Notes under the pieces: model-generated
Seen by the model: only the letters and a program-made list of their open reading frames with translations
Told to the model about the DNA's origin: nothing
Database searches by the model: none
In this document: positions 38,901 to 50,608 of the stretch, piece by piece
Layout: the number at the start of each line of letters is the position of its first letter
Numbering within the stretch: position 1 is the stretch's first letter
NCBI RefSeq assembly: GCF_000002995.4
Contig: NW_025062479.1
Span: 12,381,721 to 12,445,720, forward strand
Direction: 5' to 3'
Source of the DNA: Brugia malayi
Taxonomy: Eukaryota > Nematoda > Chromadorea > Rhabditida > Onchocercidae
Length of the DNA stretch: 64,000 bases
Made by a program: the position numbers and the translations under genes

Positions 38901-41900
38901 ATATGCATGGGAAAACATTGACAAAAAGGACTGCAGCAAACTCAATAAAATTTTGATATGTTTATTACAGTTAATAGAAAAATTAATCCATCAGAATAAA
39001 AATACTGAAATGTAACCTGAAAATAATTAAGTACAGTCATGATAGCACAATTCTCATTATCAGGTGTCATCGGTTTATAACACACATCAGTGAGTGTCAC
39101 CTGTGTGCCGTCATCTGTCACTGCTATCAAGTTTGTCACCGCTTCCTGTAGCTCTGCTACCTATAATAAAGTATGAATTATGACGTCACTAGTAAATATA
39201 ATTTAATGCTGGAAATATTACTAAAAGGAATTAAGAAAGAACATCTTGAAGAAACGCTTTTCGTAGTGCTGGACCATAGAATCCAAGTTCGAACAAGTCC
39301 GACTGATTTTCATGTAACCAGAATGACTGATCTCGTGGGTACATGATTAACTGTTCCATGCGATAAAATGGCCTGCAACTTTTTCTAAAACAATAATTGA
39401 TTTTTTGGAAGTGAAAACTGTGGTCTGGAAAAATTCAAAGAGAAACGAAATTCAAAGAAGTAAATAATTTTTTTACTGAACCTGAAAAAAAAGTAAGCAT
39501 TCGTGAATATCTTCTTTTAAAAAAATGCACACATGATTTTAAAATGTGTTCTGTAGGAATGGAAACGATTTGAAAGTCTCTCTGCAGAGGGTAAAACATG
39601 ATAAAGCAACCCGAATTCGCTATCGAAAAAGTATTTCTCGCCACGTGCTCTGCTAGTCCTAGATGACCAAAGCTCCACTGGATCGGTGGTGAAACGAACG
39701 AAAAGCATACCGCTTGAGCAAAGTACCGCAATAAGCGTGCCAAACGCAAACACTGCTAGTGGGTGCTTAACACATAGCTAAAGGAAATAGAGGTGAGTAA
39801 TTCAATTTTTTTTCACATTTAAATGTATCTCCTATATACCCATTATTAAAATAGAAACTGCGAGTAACGTAGAAAAATGAATAGGAGAAACTTTCCCTAG
39901 CTTCATAATTTTGCAATGTTGACGGAGTTTGCCATTAATACCTGTCCGTAATGAGCGCAAACCAATTCAAGCTGTGACTCGATCCATGATCCTAACGTAT
40001 CAATTGCGCCCAAGTCAGTATCATCTAAAGTTCCACCTGCTGGTTTAAAATCACTCAAATCGCCGCCATCTTGATTTCTTTTCAGGCTATGGTGCATCAT
40101 TGCGAAAAACATCACTGCAAAACATAGTCCACCAAATCCAAAAAGTGATAAAATTAGCATGCAGTCAAAGGATGCGATCTGACATTCTTCCTGAAATGGA
40201 CGAAACAGCGTTAACTCCAAGAAACAGAGTTAATAATGAAAATTTTAATCTTTACTGACAAAAATTTTAATCCCTCTGATGCATGAAACTTTCCCGAATA
40301 TCGTTTGCTCTTTTACAGGGTTTAGACTTCACTAAAATTGCAAATGAAAAAGATTCAGAACTTTTACAGATATTGCAAAAGGAAGTAAACGAAAATTATG
40401 CCACGAAGAAATTTTGTGAGCAAAAAAAACTAACAGTTGAGGATAGAAACCGCTTAGAACTCTCTTTGACAGCTTGTATATTTCCGTGAAGAAAAAGCTA
40501 GCATTTCACTACTACCCATTTCACGTGAGAAGCATGGAAGAGCAGCAAGCAACCTTGCCGTGAGTTAGCGAATGGCATACGTCCTCCACAAGAAGCAGGA
40601 CAAAAATACCCATGAAAGACGGAAAGGGTGCGTGTCATATGACGATGAATATACACGGAAGCAGTGCTCACCTGTACGATAAATGGGAAGGGTGATTCGG
40701 CGACGCAGGACTGAGAACAGTCCTGGCACGAACATGGAGAGCTATTAGGGTGAGCCGCTTCTGAACATAGAAGAACCCGAGTTGTAGGTGGCCTGATGTC
40801 GAGCACTGTGGCATTTAGAACGTTTAATTGGTCTTCGGGTAAGAAAGGAGTAGGAATGAAAGTGATATGAAAGGGTACGCCGATGTCTTCGTTGTAGGTA
40901 CCCAAAAAAGTGAACCACCGGGATATATCACACTCGGTAATGCTCACACCGCACATGAAACTAAGTGCATAGTCTGTTCCAATTGCTCGAACCTATAAAG
41001 TCCTAATATACTACCAGTATCGAAAATAATAAAGATCAGAACAGAGAGTTGACGTAACCCTAACACAGCACTGGGCCTCACGCTGCATAATTTTGATTTA
41101 CCTGGGAAAATTATGCGAAGTAGCTATGAAATAGCATCTTTCGTTTTCTTCAATTACTTAACAAATAATTTCATCAGTAATCACAAAGATTTTTCAAATT
41201 TCGAAAAAAGTTCCTTCAGATAAGTGCGAGAACGCTTTTTCTCGACAAGCCTACAGTGATAGTAATTGGCGAGATGAATAGGGAGTGTGGTAAGATGTGA
41301 TAATTCTGCCGAATTCATACGTCTCTCTCACCTTTAATAAGCAGTGCAATAAAATTGCTTATCTATAACAGTCTTACAAAAAGCAATCGTAGTTGATTCC
41401 TTTTAAATTAGATACCATAAAAATTAACTAACATCTTTGCATGACTGAAATAATCCATCTGCATAACTATCTCGTACATAATAGGCAACTTCTGTCACAT
41501 ACTGCGTTTTGTTTTCCCTGTAAACCAGAAAAAGTGAACCGCCAACCGGTTCTGTTACAGTATCGGCAACTCAGTCTCAGAAATTGATTGCAAGTTGCAA
41601 TAGAAGAAAAGCAAAACTGATTCGAGCAGAATTCAATTCTTTCATCTTCGCTTTTGGTAGAGAATCAGTTCTGCTTGCAAGTCACAGAACTTCTATCTTA
41701 TGAGAAAGTAGCTTTTGAGTAAGAAGACATTTGGGTTGGCCACTTTCACTGAATGATGACCTCTTGACTGACATTTCCAGGCCTGTTTTTACAGTGGAAA
41801 CAACGAACAACTTGTGACATACTTACACGAGATGCAAATCATCGGTAGATGCAATGACCCGCACAAAATTCGCCTGGTTTGGTGAGCACGTGAAATCACA

Positions 41901-44282
41901 CCACAACTGTACAAAATTCGTTAAGCAACTTGGACATCTCGACAGAAACTGCCGTGGTAATGTCATCTGCGCATCCAACAATGCCACCTGCTTTTCATCA
42001 CAGCAGAATTCTTCATTGCTTCCTGAAAATCTGTCCAGCGAGTTGATATTACTTACTTATTAGATATCTTACTGAACTTCTCCTCACTATCTTCACAGCC
42101 TGATCACGGAAAAATGAAAAATATAATTAGGTGCTAATGGCTTTTCTTCACTCACGTCGTCACGTTGGATTTTCTCAAACGCACTTCCCAGAACTGATAC
42201 ACAGCCGTAAATCAATCGACAATTTCAATTTATCATTGACACGACAACTATATACACTGCTTAGTTTATGTATTTCTTCTTTTTCCTTTGTATATTTGCT
42301 TCTCTTTTAACTTAAATAAACACAGCTCATGACCCCTCTTGACCCATTATGTGCTGTCAGTAGCACAGCACCGCCGTCAACAGTACTCACTGATTCACAA
42401 ATTCACGACGACACTTTTAACGCTTATAACTCATTGATTCGCTTGCTGACAGTTTGAATCAGTCATTCCGTTCCACTTCCTTCGCGGTACATACTGAAAG
42501 CATCCACACGGATCAACTTCGCCTCGTGGATTCTCTTTGATTAGCATAAAAGAGAATCGAAAGAGTACAAGTAAGAAATGAATACGCAAAACATGTCACG
42601 GAAATGTCGCACTAACAGTTCATTGACAGACAAATACAGAAGGGTTCTCGAGAGAGATTTAAAAGAATAGGTGTCGAGAACAAACGGTAGCGGGAAAAGT
42701 TCTCTTCTAACTCCTTCTTTTTCTGATTAGCGGAAGAGCGGTGTCCCAGAAGGTCCTGGCATGTTTTAGCACTTCCTATAAAATAAGCCTCACCTACATC
42801 CTCGAGATATTCACAGCCATCACTACCATGATTTACTTACTCTATCATGATTTAATATTATGATTTACTACCACGATTTACTTTTTATATCACGTAATAG
42901 GCAAACAGTCATCATCTGTTTTAAACATAAGAGAACTTATTATTAATGATTATTATTAAGTAGAACTGTGCAGAAAAATGATATCACATCAGTACTTCAA
43001 ATTTAGTCATTGGTTTTTCCAAAGAAATTTTGAGAAATCCATTTATTTTTAATGAAAAGCGAGTTTACTACGACATAGAAATATAACAATTATTTTGACA
43101 TAGAAATCGATAGATGAATGTTTTGATGAAAAAATGTTACGAATAATTGAATACGAGAATTAATTAGTAAAAACAGGAAAGAAAGATTTGCTATTTGCAT
43201 TGTAGCAATAAATGATCGGCTGATCGAAAAAGAGAGGTATAGTACATGATGAAAAAAGGAAAAATTTGCAGCTAAAAATTCAGCATTTCAATTCTTAGAG
43301 ATAAGAGAATTCTAAAGAAATGGCATGTGAGTGCTGGACAATCGGTCGTAAACTGGTATGCTTCATTTGCCAGAATTTCGTTTTCAGTGTAACATTTAAT
43401 TTAACTTTGTTATTTCCAGTTAAGCTCAGATTCTTAAAACTCTCTTTCTTAAAAATGGTCAGAGCTCAAATTCTTAAAAAGCATTCAAAAGAATAAGTTC
43501 ATTGAACATTTTGCTTATTTTCGAAGAGGAATAGTATTATGAAGGCAATAAATTAAGGAAACGAAATTAATTTTTTTTTTTTCTGAAAAATTGAATTAAA
43601 TTAAGGCGGCGTAAATTAAATTAAAGCAGTGGATACAATATAAAAAAATGGGAAAGAACTAAACAAAAAAATTTAATTAATTCGAATCCTCTACTGTCAT
43701 TATGCAAAAAGATATATATGTTTTCCTTCGCTGCCCCTGTTTTCACCTCGAAGTAAACACTGCGGGGATGCTCAGCTCGTCGAAACAACAACCCGGTACC
43801 GCCACTTTCAATTCGATCATGACTCTCTCCTTCATTACTTAAAGCAGAAGACAAATAGGGGTATCACTTCCCTTACTGCTTCCACATTAATCTTTAGGTC
43901 CCTTAATAATATATTAATATCTATCGGGGTTTCTCTAGCACTTGCTAAATTATGCCGGTGATTAAATGTCTCTAAATTTCATTGAGCTCAATGTACCTAG
44001 TTAATAATAACCACAAAAAATTAAACCTTGAAACAGATGAGGGCATAGTGATGCCAATGTTTGCCGATGTTTTTCCACGGATATTCGCAAAGGTGGTCCA
44101 TGATAAGGACACGTTTGATGCATGGCGCCACGGCGTCCGCATACTCCACGCATGGAGCATTCCCGCACCACTTTCGCGGTAGATGATAACACATCATTGC
44201 TAGCATGACTCACGTCACCACGTGAAACTTGAAAATAAGCTACAAAAGCAAACTCAACAGCAAGCAGTTGTCGCATATGCAT
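32250..44282 (-). CDS. ncr-1/ncr-2: NPC1-family intracellular cholesterol transporter (NCR), one apparent 1-nt shift
   Basis: A polytopic endolysosomal protein of the NPC1 family, which takes sterol from NPC2 in the lumen and moves it across the lysosomal membrane. Nematodes need dietary sterol, so this class matters for growth and hormone supply. I traced 25 exons from ATG at 44282 to TAG at 32250-32252, giving about 1,328 residues against about 1,278 in human NPC1. A hydrophobic leader follows the start ([12 protein letters not shown]). The N-terminal sterol-binding domain, three lumenal loops, the sterol-sensing domain and the C-terminal membrane bundle are all recognisable. All junctions are in phase except the entry to exon 36148-36247, which carries one base too many. 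The C-terminus ends PLTDVF and lacks the LLNF lysosomal sorting signal of human NPC1. I cannot tell NCR-1 from NCR-2. Confidence 0.88.
36148..37793 (-). other. NPC1-like sterol-sensing domain exons with frame disruption
   Basis: Exons 37695-37793, 37368-37580, 36585-36728 and 36148-36247. Sequence shows [51 protein letters not shown] and [19 protein letters not shown], the signature helices of the sterol-sensing domain. Exon 36585-36728 ends in phase 0, but the next needs a one-base lead. A run of five A at 36240-36244 (plus strand) would give a perfect frame if it had four. Confidence 0.82.
37940..40190 (-). other. NPC1-like first membrane helices and middle lumenal domain exons
   Basis: Exons 39942-40190, 39611-39777, 39243-39384, 39017-39160, 38391-38479, 38126-38323 and 37940-38012. 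They hold a membrane helix ([20 protein letters not shown]), a second helix ([19 protein letters not shown]), and lumenal-loop landmarks [40 protein letters not shown] and [10 protein letters not shown]. This loop contacts NPC2 in the human protein. Exon 37940-38012 uses an AAG acceptor. Confidence 0.82.
40672..44282 (-). other. NPC1-like N-terminal sterol-binding domain exons
   Basis: Exons 44027-44282, 41827-42022, 41433-41517 and 40672-40992. Cysteine-rich landmarks follow the NPC1 N-terminal domain: [66 protein letters not shown] and [12 protein letters not shown]. The first intron (42023-44026, 2.0 kb) separates the signal-peptide exon from the rest and contains no recognised gene. Confidence 0.85.
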
Positions 44283-47200
44283 GTAAGTTTTGGAGATTAT
44301 GCAAATTATTTCTGGCAGCTTGAATTTAGAAAACTTTTATAAATTTGTCGCTGAAGCTGCAAAATCAAATATAGTGACAGAGTTCACCACTATGATGATT
44401 ATTATTTAAGGAAAGGGAGAAGGAGAGAGAGACTGTGACATATGAGAGGTAATATCGAGCAAATGTGAATGGGATTTGCAGGAAGAAATTAGAAGCAAAT
44501 TCATCGAATGATTTAGTGCTCCGGAATGAAACGGTCTTCTTATATTCCGCTTTTGTATAACAGTTGCGTGGAATAAAAGTCGTAGTAAAATAAGGAATAT
44601 GTTTGATAAAATGGGCGTCTATTTTTTGTCATATGTGACAAATTATTCGAATATACGTGTGCTCCACGTTTCAATATCGAAATCGGTAGCAGCGATACGA
44701 AAGCTCTGCAACAAAACTAGTCACAATGCTTCTATGAGGGAACAAAATGGAAATGAAATCAGCGTGTCAAGGTGACATAATCGAACTGGATGAGAATGCC
44801 TAATTGACTGAATAACTTATGGATTGAAAGGCTGTAGCAGGAATTTACAGAAATTTCATATCCATGCCACACAGCAAAAACGACGTATGACTTCAACATC
44901 CGCTTAATAATTTTACCTATTGGAGAAGCGCGGAATGACCATGTCTTTTTACACTAAAAATAAAGGATGTGACTTGATTTGGACCCAGTAGCGGATATCA
45001 CCAGTCAGGTAATGTAGATTTGTCATGGATAGGATGAGAGAGGCGGAAAAGGTCTGTTGAAAAAAAAGGTCAAACCTAAACGACAGAAAATTCGTATTTA
45101 ATACAATGAATATACCTAAATTTTCTTATTTTCAAAATATATCAGGAAAAACGGAGTAAAGCAAATTCAAGATTAACCAAGAGATTCTGTAAGGATATCA
45201 TCAAAGTGCGCATACCATGAAACGTGCCGTACTAGTGCATCCTACACGAAAGGGTAAAACACGATTAGAATTTCAGCAATATTGGAATTATTTAGTAACA
45301 GTGAATTAGTTGTTATTACTTCTTTTCTGTATTACTTAATTAGCTTCAATTGTTACAAGCATTTTGTCAGAGGCTTAAAAATTCGATACAAGTTACTTGC
45401 TTGTAGGCTACACGTAATATGAGAAGAGAAATGAGAGCCAAATAATGACAATCTTCGGGTGAAAAGTACCGCGAAGAGAGAAGAGAGGAGAGGGAAGTCG
45501 TCGAAAAAAATTTTTTGCAACGAATGTGGTGAATTCGTTTTTTTAAACAAATAAAATTCCCACATATTCCAGCAGTCGACATCACTTATCGATCAAACCA
45601 GTCGATATCTGAGGCAACAAAAAAGCTATCAAAGTTTCGTTTATTTTTGCTGGGACTAGTAGTTCCGCTCCAGCGCTGCCCTATTCATTTTTTTGATGAA
45701 AGCTCATAGAAAATTATAAAACAGATTAAATCAGCAGATTACTTACTGAATTGCATGTAATCAGTGTCAATTAAACAACTCCCATCTAAATTTTTAAAAG
45801 TCATGGACAGTTGGAAGTTCGGCGCGGTCATCTGAAAAACTGAATTTTTTAAAGGGATCGCTGTCCCGTCACAACGAATAACTAAGGAACGAAATAAAGT
45901 GGAATTGAAATGAGGGAGAAAGAGAGTTATGTTGTCATAGGGATCTTGGCGAAATGACTCTCGTCAACCTGTCAACTATTAATAGTAATGACAATATTTT
46001 TTGATAATATTTAGTCATAAGAAAAGGAAACCTTTCTGGGAGTGCGCTAGGAAAGTGAAAAGAAAAGGAAAAGGACACTGCGATGGATTTTGAATTTAAA
46101 TTTATTTTCCACATTTACATAAACGCATTAGTATTAGTGCTGTCGCCACTATTACTCACTTGTTCATAATGTTATTATTGCCTATAACCGCAACTTCTAT
46201 TAGTGAGGGGCGGAATTTCATTAAAGGGAAAAAAGGAGGTGAAAATGAGGAGTATACTTTCAAAATCATTCCTCCTTGAAGTTTTAAAAAGAGGATGGGA
46301 GGATGGGAAGGAAAGTGGCTGTCAACTAACCATAACGAAGCTGTCGATGTGACACAATGGGATCTATCGGTCGATTCTGCTCACTTCTTTTATCAAACAC
46401 CTCGGATTGAATAAGTGAGGACTGCTAGCAGTAGAATTGTACGAGAGAACCCAGTTCTCTTGGCCCGCTGGTGAAGAAGAGAGTCTTGGAAGTCGGTGGG
46501 AGGAAAAGTGTCGGGTATTATCAGAATGGAACGCATTAAGGAAGGAAAGGAAGGGACGACACTGGGCCTGTCACTATGTGCAGCGCTCCTCGTCTCCCTT
46601 AAGTCATACTAGGCCTGGACCTCCATGGGCAGGCACTTCTCTGGCCATGCCTACTCCCTCGCCCTTCTCTCTTCTATTCTCCTCGCTCCTCACTCTCTCT
46701 ATATATGTGTGTGTCTGCATTATTTCTGATCAGAGAAGACGAGCTGAGATTCGAAGACACACACACCCACACCACATCTCTCATTTCGTGTCGAGGTACT
46801 GGGAGAAGAGAGCGCAGGACGGAAAATGTCAATCGGAACATCGTTACGTGCGGTGGCGGTTGGGGATGGAGGCGAGTGTCATCATTCCCTTTGGCTCGTC
46901 GACGACTGTCATTTCTCCCGCATCCAACCTGTCACTTTATGCTTGGCTGTGCTTTCGGTACTTCTTTCCTCGATGAATATACATTTGCTTTCATCTGATT
47001 CTATATTCTAAACTTGCAAGGTGAAGGTTTGACGTAAAACAGCTCAAATGAACCGGATTATGATCCGATTCTGGATTGATCTCAATACGGCTGAAGCATA
47101 GTTTCCATTCTTCCTTTACTGCTTTCCGTTCATACCAATCCATTCATTCATTTTAAAGTGGGTATGAGTTTGCGGATTAAGTGCTTAAGCAAGTTTGTTT

Positions 47201-50200
47201 TCTTCGCAGACCTTGAAGCGCTGTCAGTCGCTATCCAGTACAATACTGCCCTCTCACGAGGTTAAAATAGTGAGTTGGGCAAGCAGTATCTGTTCTTGCT
47301 TCTAACACATCTAAACAGCCACTCAGTCTGTAATAATTCCACTTCACTGAATAACATTTGCACTTACATATCTGAGTATGAAACAATTAAGGAAGCCAAG
47401 ACGTGCTGTGGAAAGATTTCGGAAAAGCGGAAAGAAATCGCATTCAACTGCGTATCAGATTTTAATTCATTTTATATAAATGCATAGAATTGGTATTCCG
47501 ATGTCTCTTTCCGGAACACTTGAGCTTTCCTGAAATGATAGGTGATGTGTGAATTCTCTTGCTCATCGCAGCACTTTTATCGACGATTTTGTTTATTAAC
47601 GAATTACATCTGATAAGAATCAGTTATTACCGATTTCGCTGTAATCTTTGATGAATTTGTTTCAGAGAAAGATTACTTCCCTTGATGATCCCACACATAG
47701 CAGTGGAATGGACTAAATTGGTTGGTTTCATCTGGCTACAAATGATAATACCAACCTTTTTGTGACCTTCTAAGACACTCTCCTGCTTTCCATACAAGTC
47801 AAAACCTGAGGACAAATGAATGTTATTAGCATCCATTTGCATTCTTCTGTTTCTTCTGATGATCCATGATACATCAGCTATAATCAGTCATTCAGCTAAA
47901 ACCAAGACTCAAAGGATCGCATATCTGAATATTTGAGTGACTCATAGCTTGCGTACGAGTGCCACCAAATGTAGAGGTTTCTAATACGACGTTAACTCTG
48001 AAAGATGTCGCTTTCCCACAACAAACTTGCCGGGATATTCTCATCGGTATGTGCATCGGCACAAACTAGCGTTAAAGTTACATTATGAATCATGTAATTT
48101 GCAGAATTCTAATTTTTCGGAATTTAGATGCTAACAGGTTTTTTAATTTTAACTATCTTTTGACAGTATACTTTTGACCTAATCGATTTTCATAGCGTAC
48201 TTCGAAGAGATCTTAACTCTGAATTCAATTTCTGATGCAATGAATCAAATGCAGATGCCAGTGTCACAATCTACCCACCACTGATCATAGATATCCCTTG
48301 ATTATCCCCGTGCCTTCTCACACAATCCATTCATTCATTTATTATTAGTCACTCTTATCTCTCGCGCGTTCACAAAGTATCTATCATCTTTCATCCATCC
48401 ATTCACCGACAAAACATTTTCTCTTGCTTCGATTAGTATCAAAAGGTCACCTTCCAAGTGAGAGGTAAAAGAGAGAAAAGAGAGTGCGTACTGCTCCTTC
48501 CTGTGTGCTGCAGCTCGAAGAATAGTTCACAGTGAATCGAAAGATTCCAAAGGAATTTGGAAGTCCGTCATTTATGTTCTTTCATTTCCATTTCGTTCTC
48601 TCTGCAAAGAACAGATTTGAGAACAAATTTCCTCTTAGTTCGATCCCTTCCTACCAACATTCCCCGTCAACCCCTGATCGACCGACCTCCCTCAACGCAT
48701 GTGCATGTAAGCGCCTCTGAAGGAATGTAAATGCACACTCTGGGCGGAATGGATGAGAACGTTGTTATGGGTATGACTCATTAAATACCTTTCTTCCTGC
48801 CATCTATCCGTGTATCGCACATTTAATATATTTGCTTTCCCAAAGCTCTTAGCGAAGGGCTGGAGTTGAAAAGGTTATCCTTAAGGTGTTCCTGATTCAT
48901 TAGTTGATACTGATTTCTGATTTGTAGATTTGAACAGGGACTTTTGCTTGTTAACATTTGTTAGGAACTTTGACGAAGTGTACTTCTTAGGATGAAATAC
49001 ATCTTTTGCTGATGAAAATGGGTTCTCATTTAAAATGATAAAATGGAAATGAGTGGGAATTGGGAAGATGAAGTAACAATGATGATAAGTGCAGGAAAAA
49101 AAGATTTCAAGCTGTCTGACCAGGAACATGACCAGAAAAATCAGAAGACTGCAAATTCGTCACAAGACTGCAAATCACTGAGGAAAATTAAGATTGACAA
49201 CCGGAATCTTTTCCGACCGCAAAATACTCCCTTTTGTCTTAGTTTGTCCCATAATCCAGTAATTGATACAAAACAAGAAACTCGCACATATAAAATGACC
49301 GTAGCTAATGTCATCCAATCAAGATTTGATAACTGCCATTGAACCCAAATGAACTCATTCTTGTAGCTATGGTTGAATGCGAAATTCTGACGCGTGCGTA
49401 TTTGTGATATATATGTGTGTGGATGTGCGTGTGTTTATGTGTATTGTATTAGTGTGTTAGTTGAAGGAAGCATAGATGATTGTGACATAAAATTTTCGAA
49501 GTACTTGCTGATAGATTTGGATATTCCTAATAAGCATCTCTGGATTTAGCCACATAACACAAAGATACCTGAAAATATCCGTGGAGATTAGCTGAAAAGG
49601 ACAGTCGTCATATTATTTGGTGTCACAAAGGACAGCTTATCGTATTCATTACGGACTTTTGGATTCATTAAGTTATATCAGTTAAACATATATAGAAAGG
49701 GCCGGTGACTGAAACTTTAGAGCAGGCGTGGCATTCATAATCATTTACTATCCGAGAGCTTTAGCGATGACTAAGCGAGCAGAGATCGATTTGACTGATA
49801 CCTATCGGGGCACTGGAACTATTAGCTGTTAAAGACTCGAACCAATGTTCGAAAGTTGAGTTGAGAATCAAATTAACTGGTGTAACAAAGCGGATCCTCG
49901 AAGTTTTGACTTTTTATGAAAATGGGATGACGAACACGATTTATTTCGCTTTTTGTCTTAAATAAATCATCTTTATAGTTCCATACACATAGTTTTTATC
50001 TTTATTTCAGGTCAGAGGTCAGACTAATGACATATGCAAAATGATGGTGTAGCAATAAAAGTTAGCCAATAACCCCGAGAGGAACTGAATCAAAACTAAA
50101 ATTAGCTTCATGACCTACTCCATTCTCCTTAACATAGTGCGATGTAATAAATAGCCTGGTGCATACGTCATTGTTTTGTATATAATGGCCTGGGGTTTGA

Positions 50201-50608
50201 ACCACTCAAAGAGAGTACAAAGATGTTAATATAAATTCGAAATTTATTTTTTTTTTTTTGAAATTTGTATAGTTAACTTGGAGCAAACGAATTACGAAAC
50301 AAGAAATATTGACAGTTTCCATACTGCGAGAAAAGCGAATTCAATCAACAAGGACGTCAACCACTAGTCTAAATTTAAGTCATTAATCAACACAGTCGTT
50401 AATCATTATTCAACACGAATGTTAACAACTAGCGTAAGTTCAACTCATTCAAACTACCTTATTAAATGTTCGAAACATATGCAAGTCGAAATGGTAAAGT
50501 TTTTTGATTGTTGGTTTCACTGAAAACTTGATTTGATGCTAGCTAGGAATGCACTGTTTTTTCTCTGCTTGACTACCTGGTCAGTTTGTTAGCTAGCCGA
50601 TGGAAAGA
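44283..50608. other. 6.3-kb region without a recognised gene
   Basis: It lies upstream of the NPC1-like start and downstream of the SH2-adaptor stop. I found no family motif. A 179-codon plus-strand frame (46437-46976) sits in a GC- and CT-rich patch, but starts with TTG and is low complexity. A possible lone exon at 47210-47260 has a good acceptor (TTCGCAG), a GTTAAA donor and reads LEALSVAIQYNTALSR, but nothing joins it. A short GT-rich stretch occurs at 49410-49450. Promoter elements for the NPC1-like gene may be here, but none can be named. Confidence 0.5.

Noticed and set aside
39582..39597. A 16-nt GT...AG interval that looked like an ultra-short intron restoring the frame after EFG in the NPC1-like gene
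   Set aside because: The true next exon is 39243-39384 ([13 protein letters not shown]), reached in phase from the donor at 39610. The 16-nt interval simply lies within that intron.
46437..46976. 179-codon plus-strand ORF as a gene
   Set aside because: Starts with TTG, low complexity, no motif; kept only as a compositional oddity.
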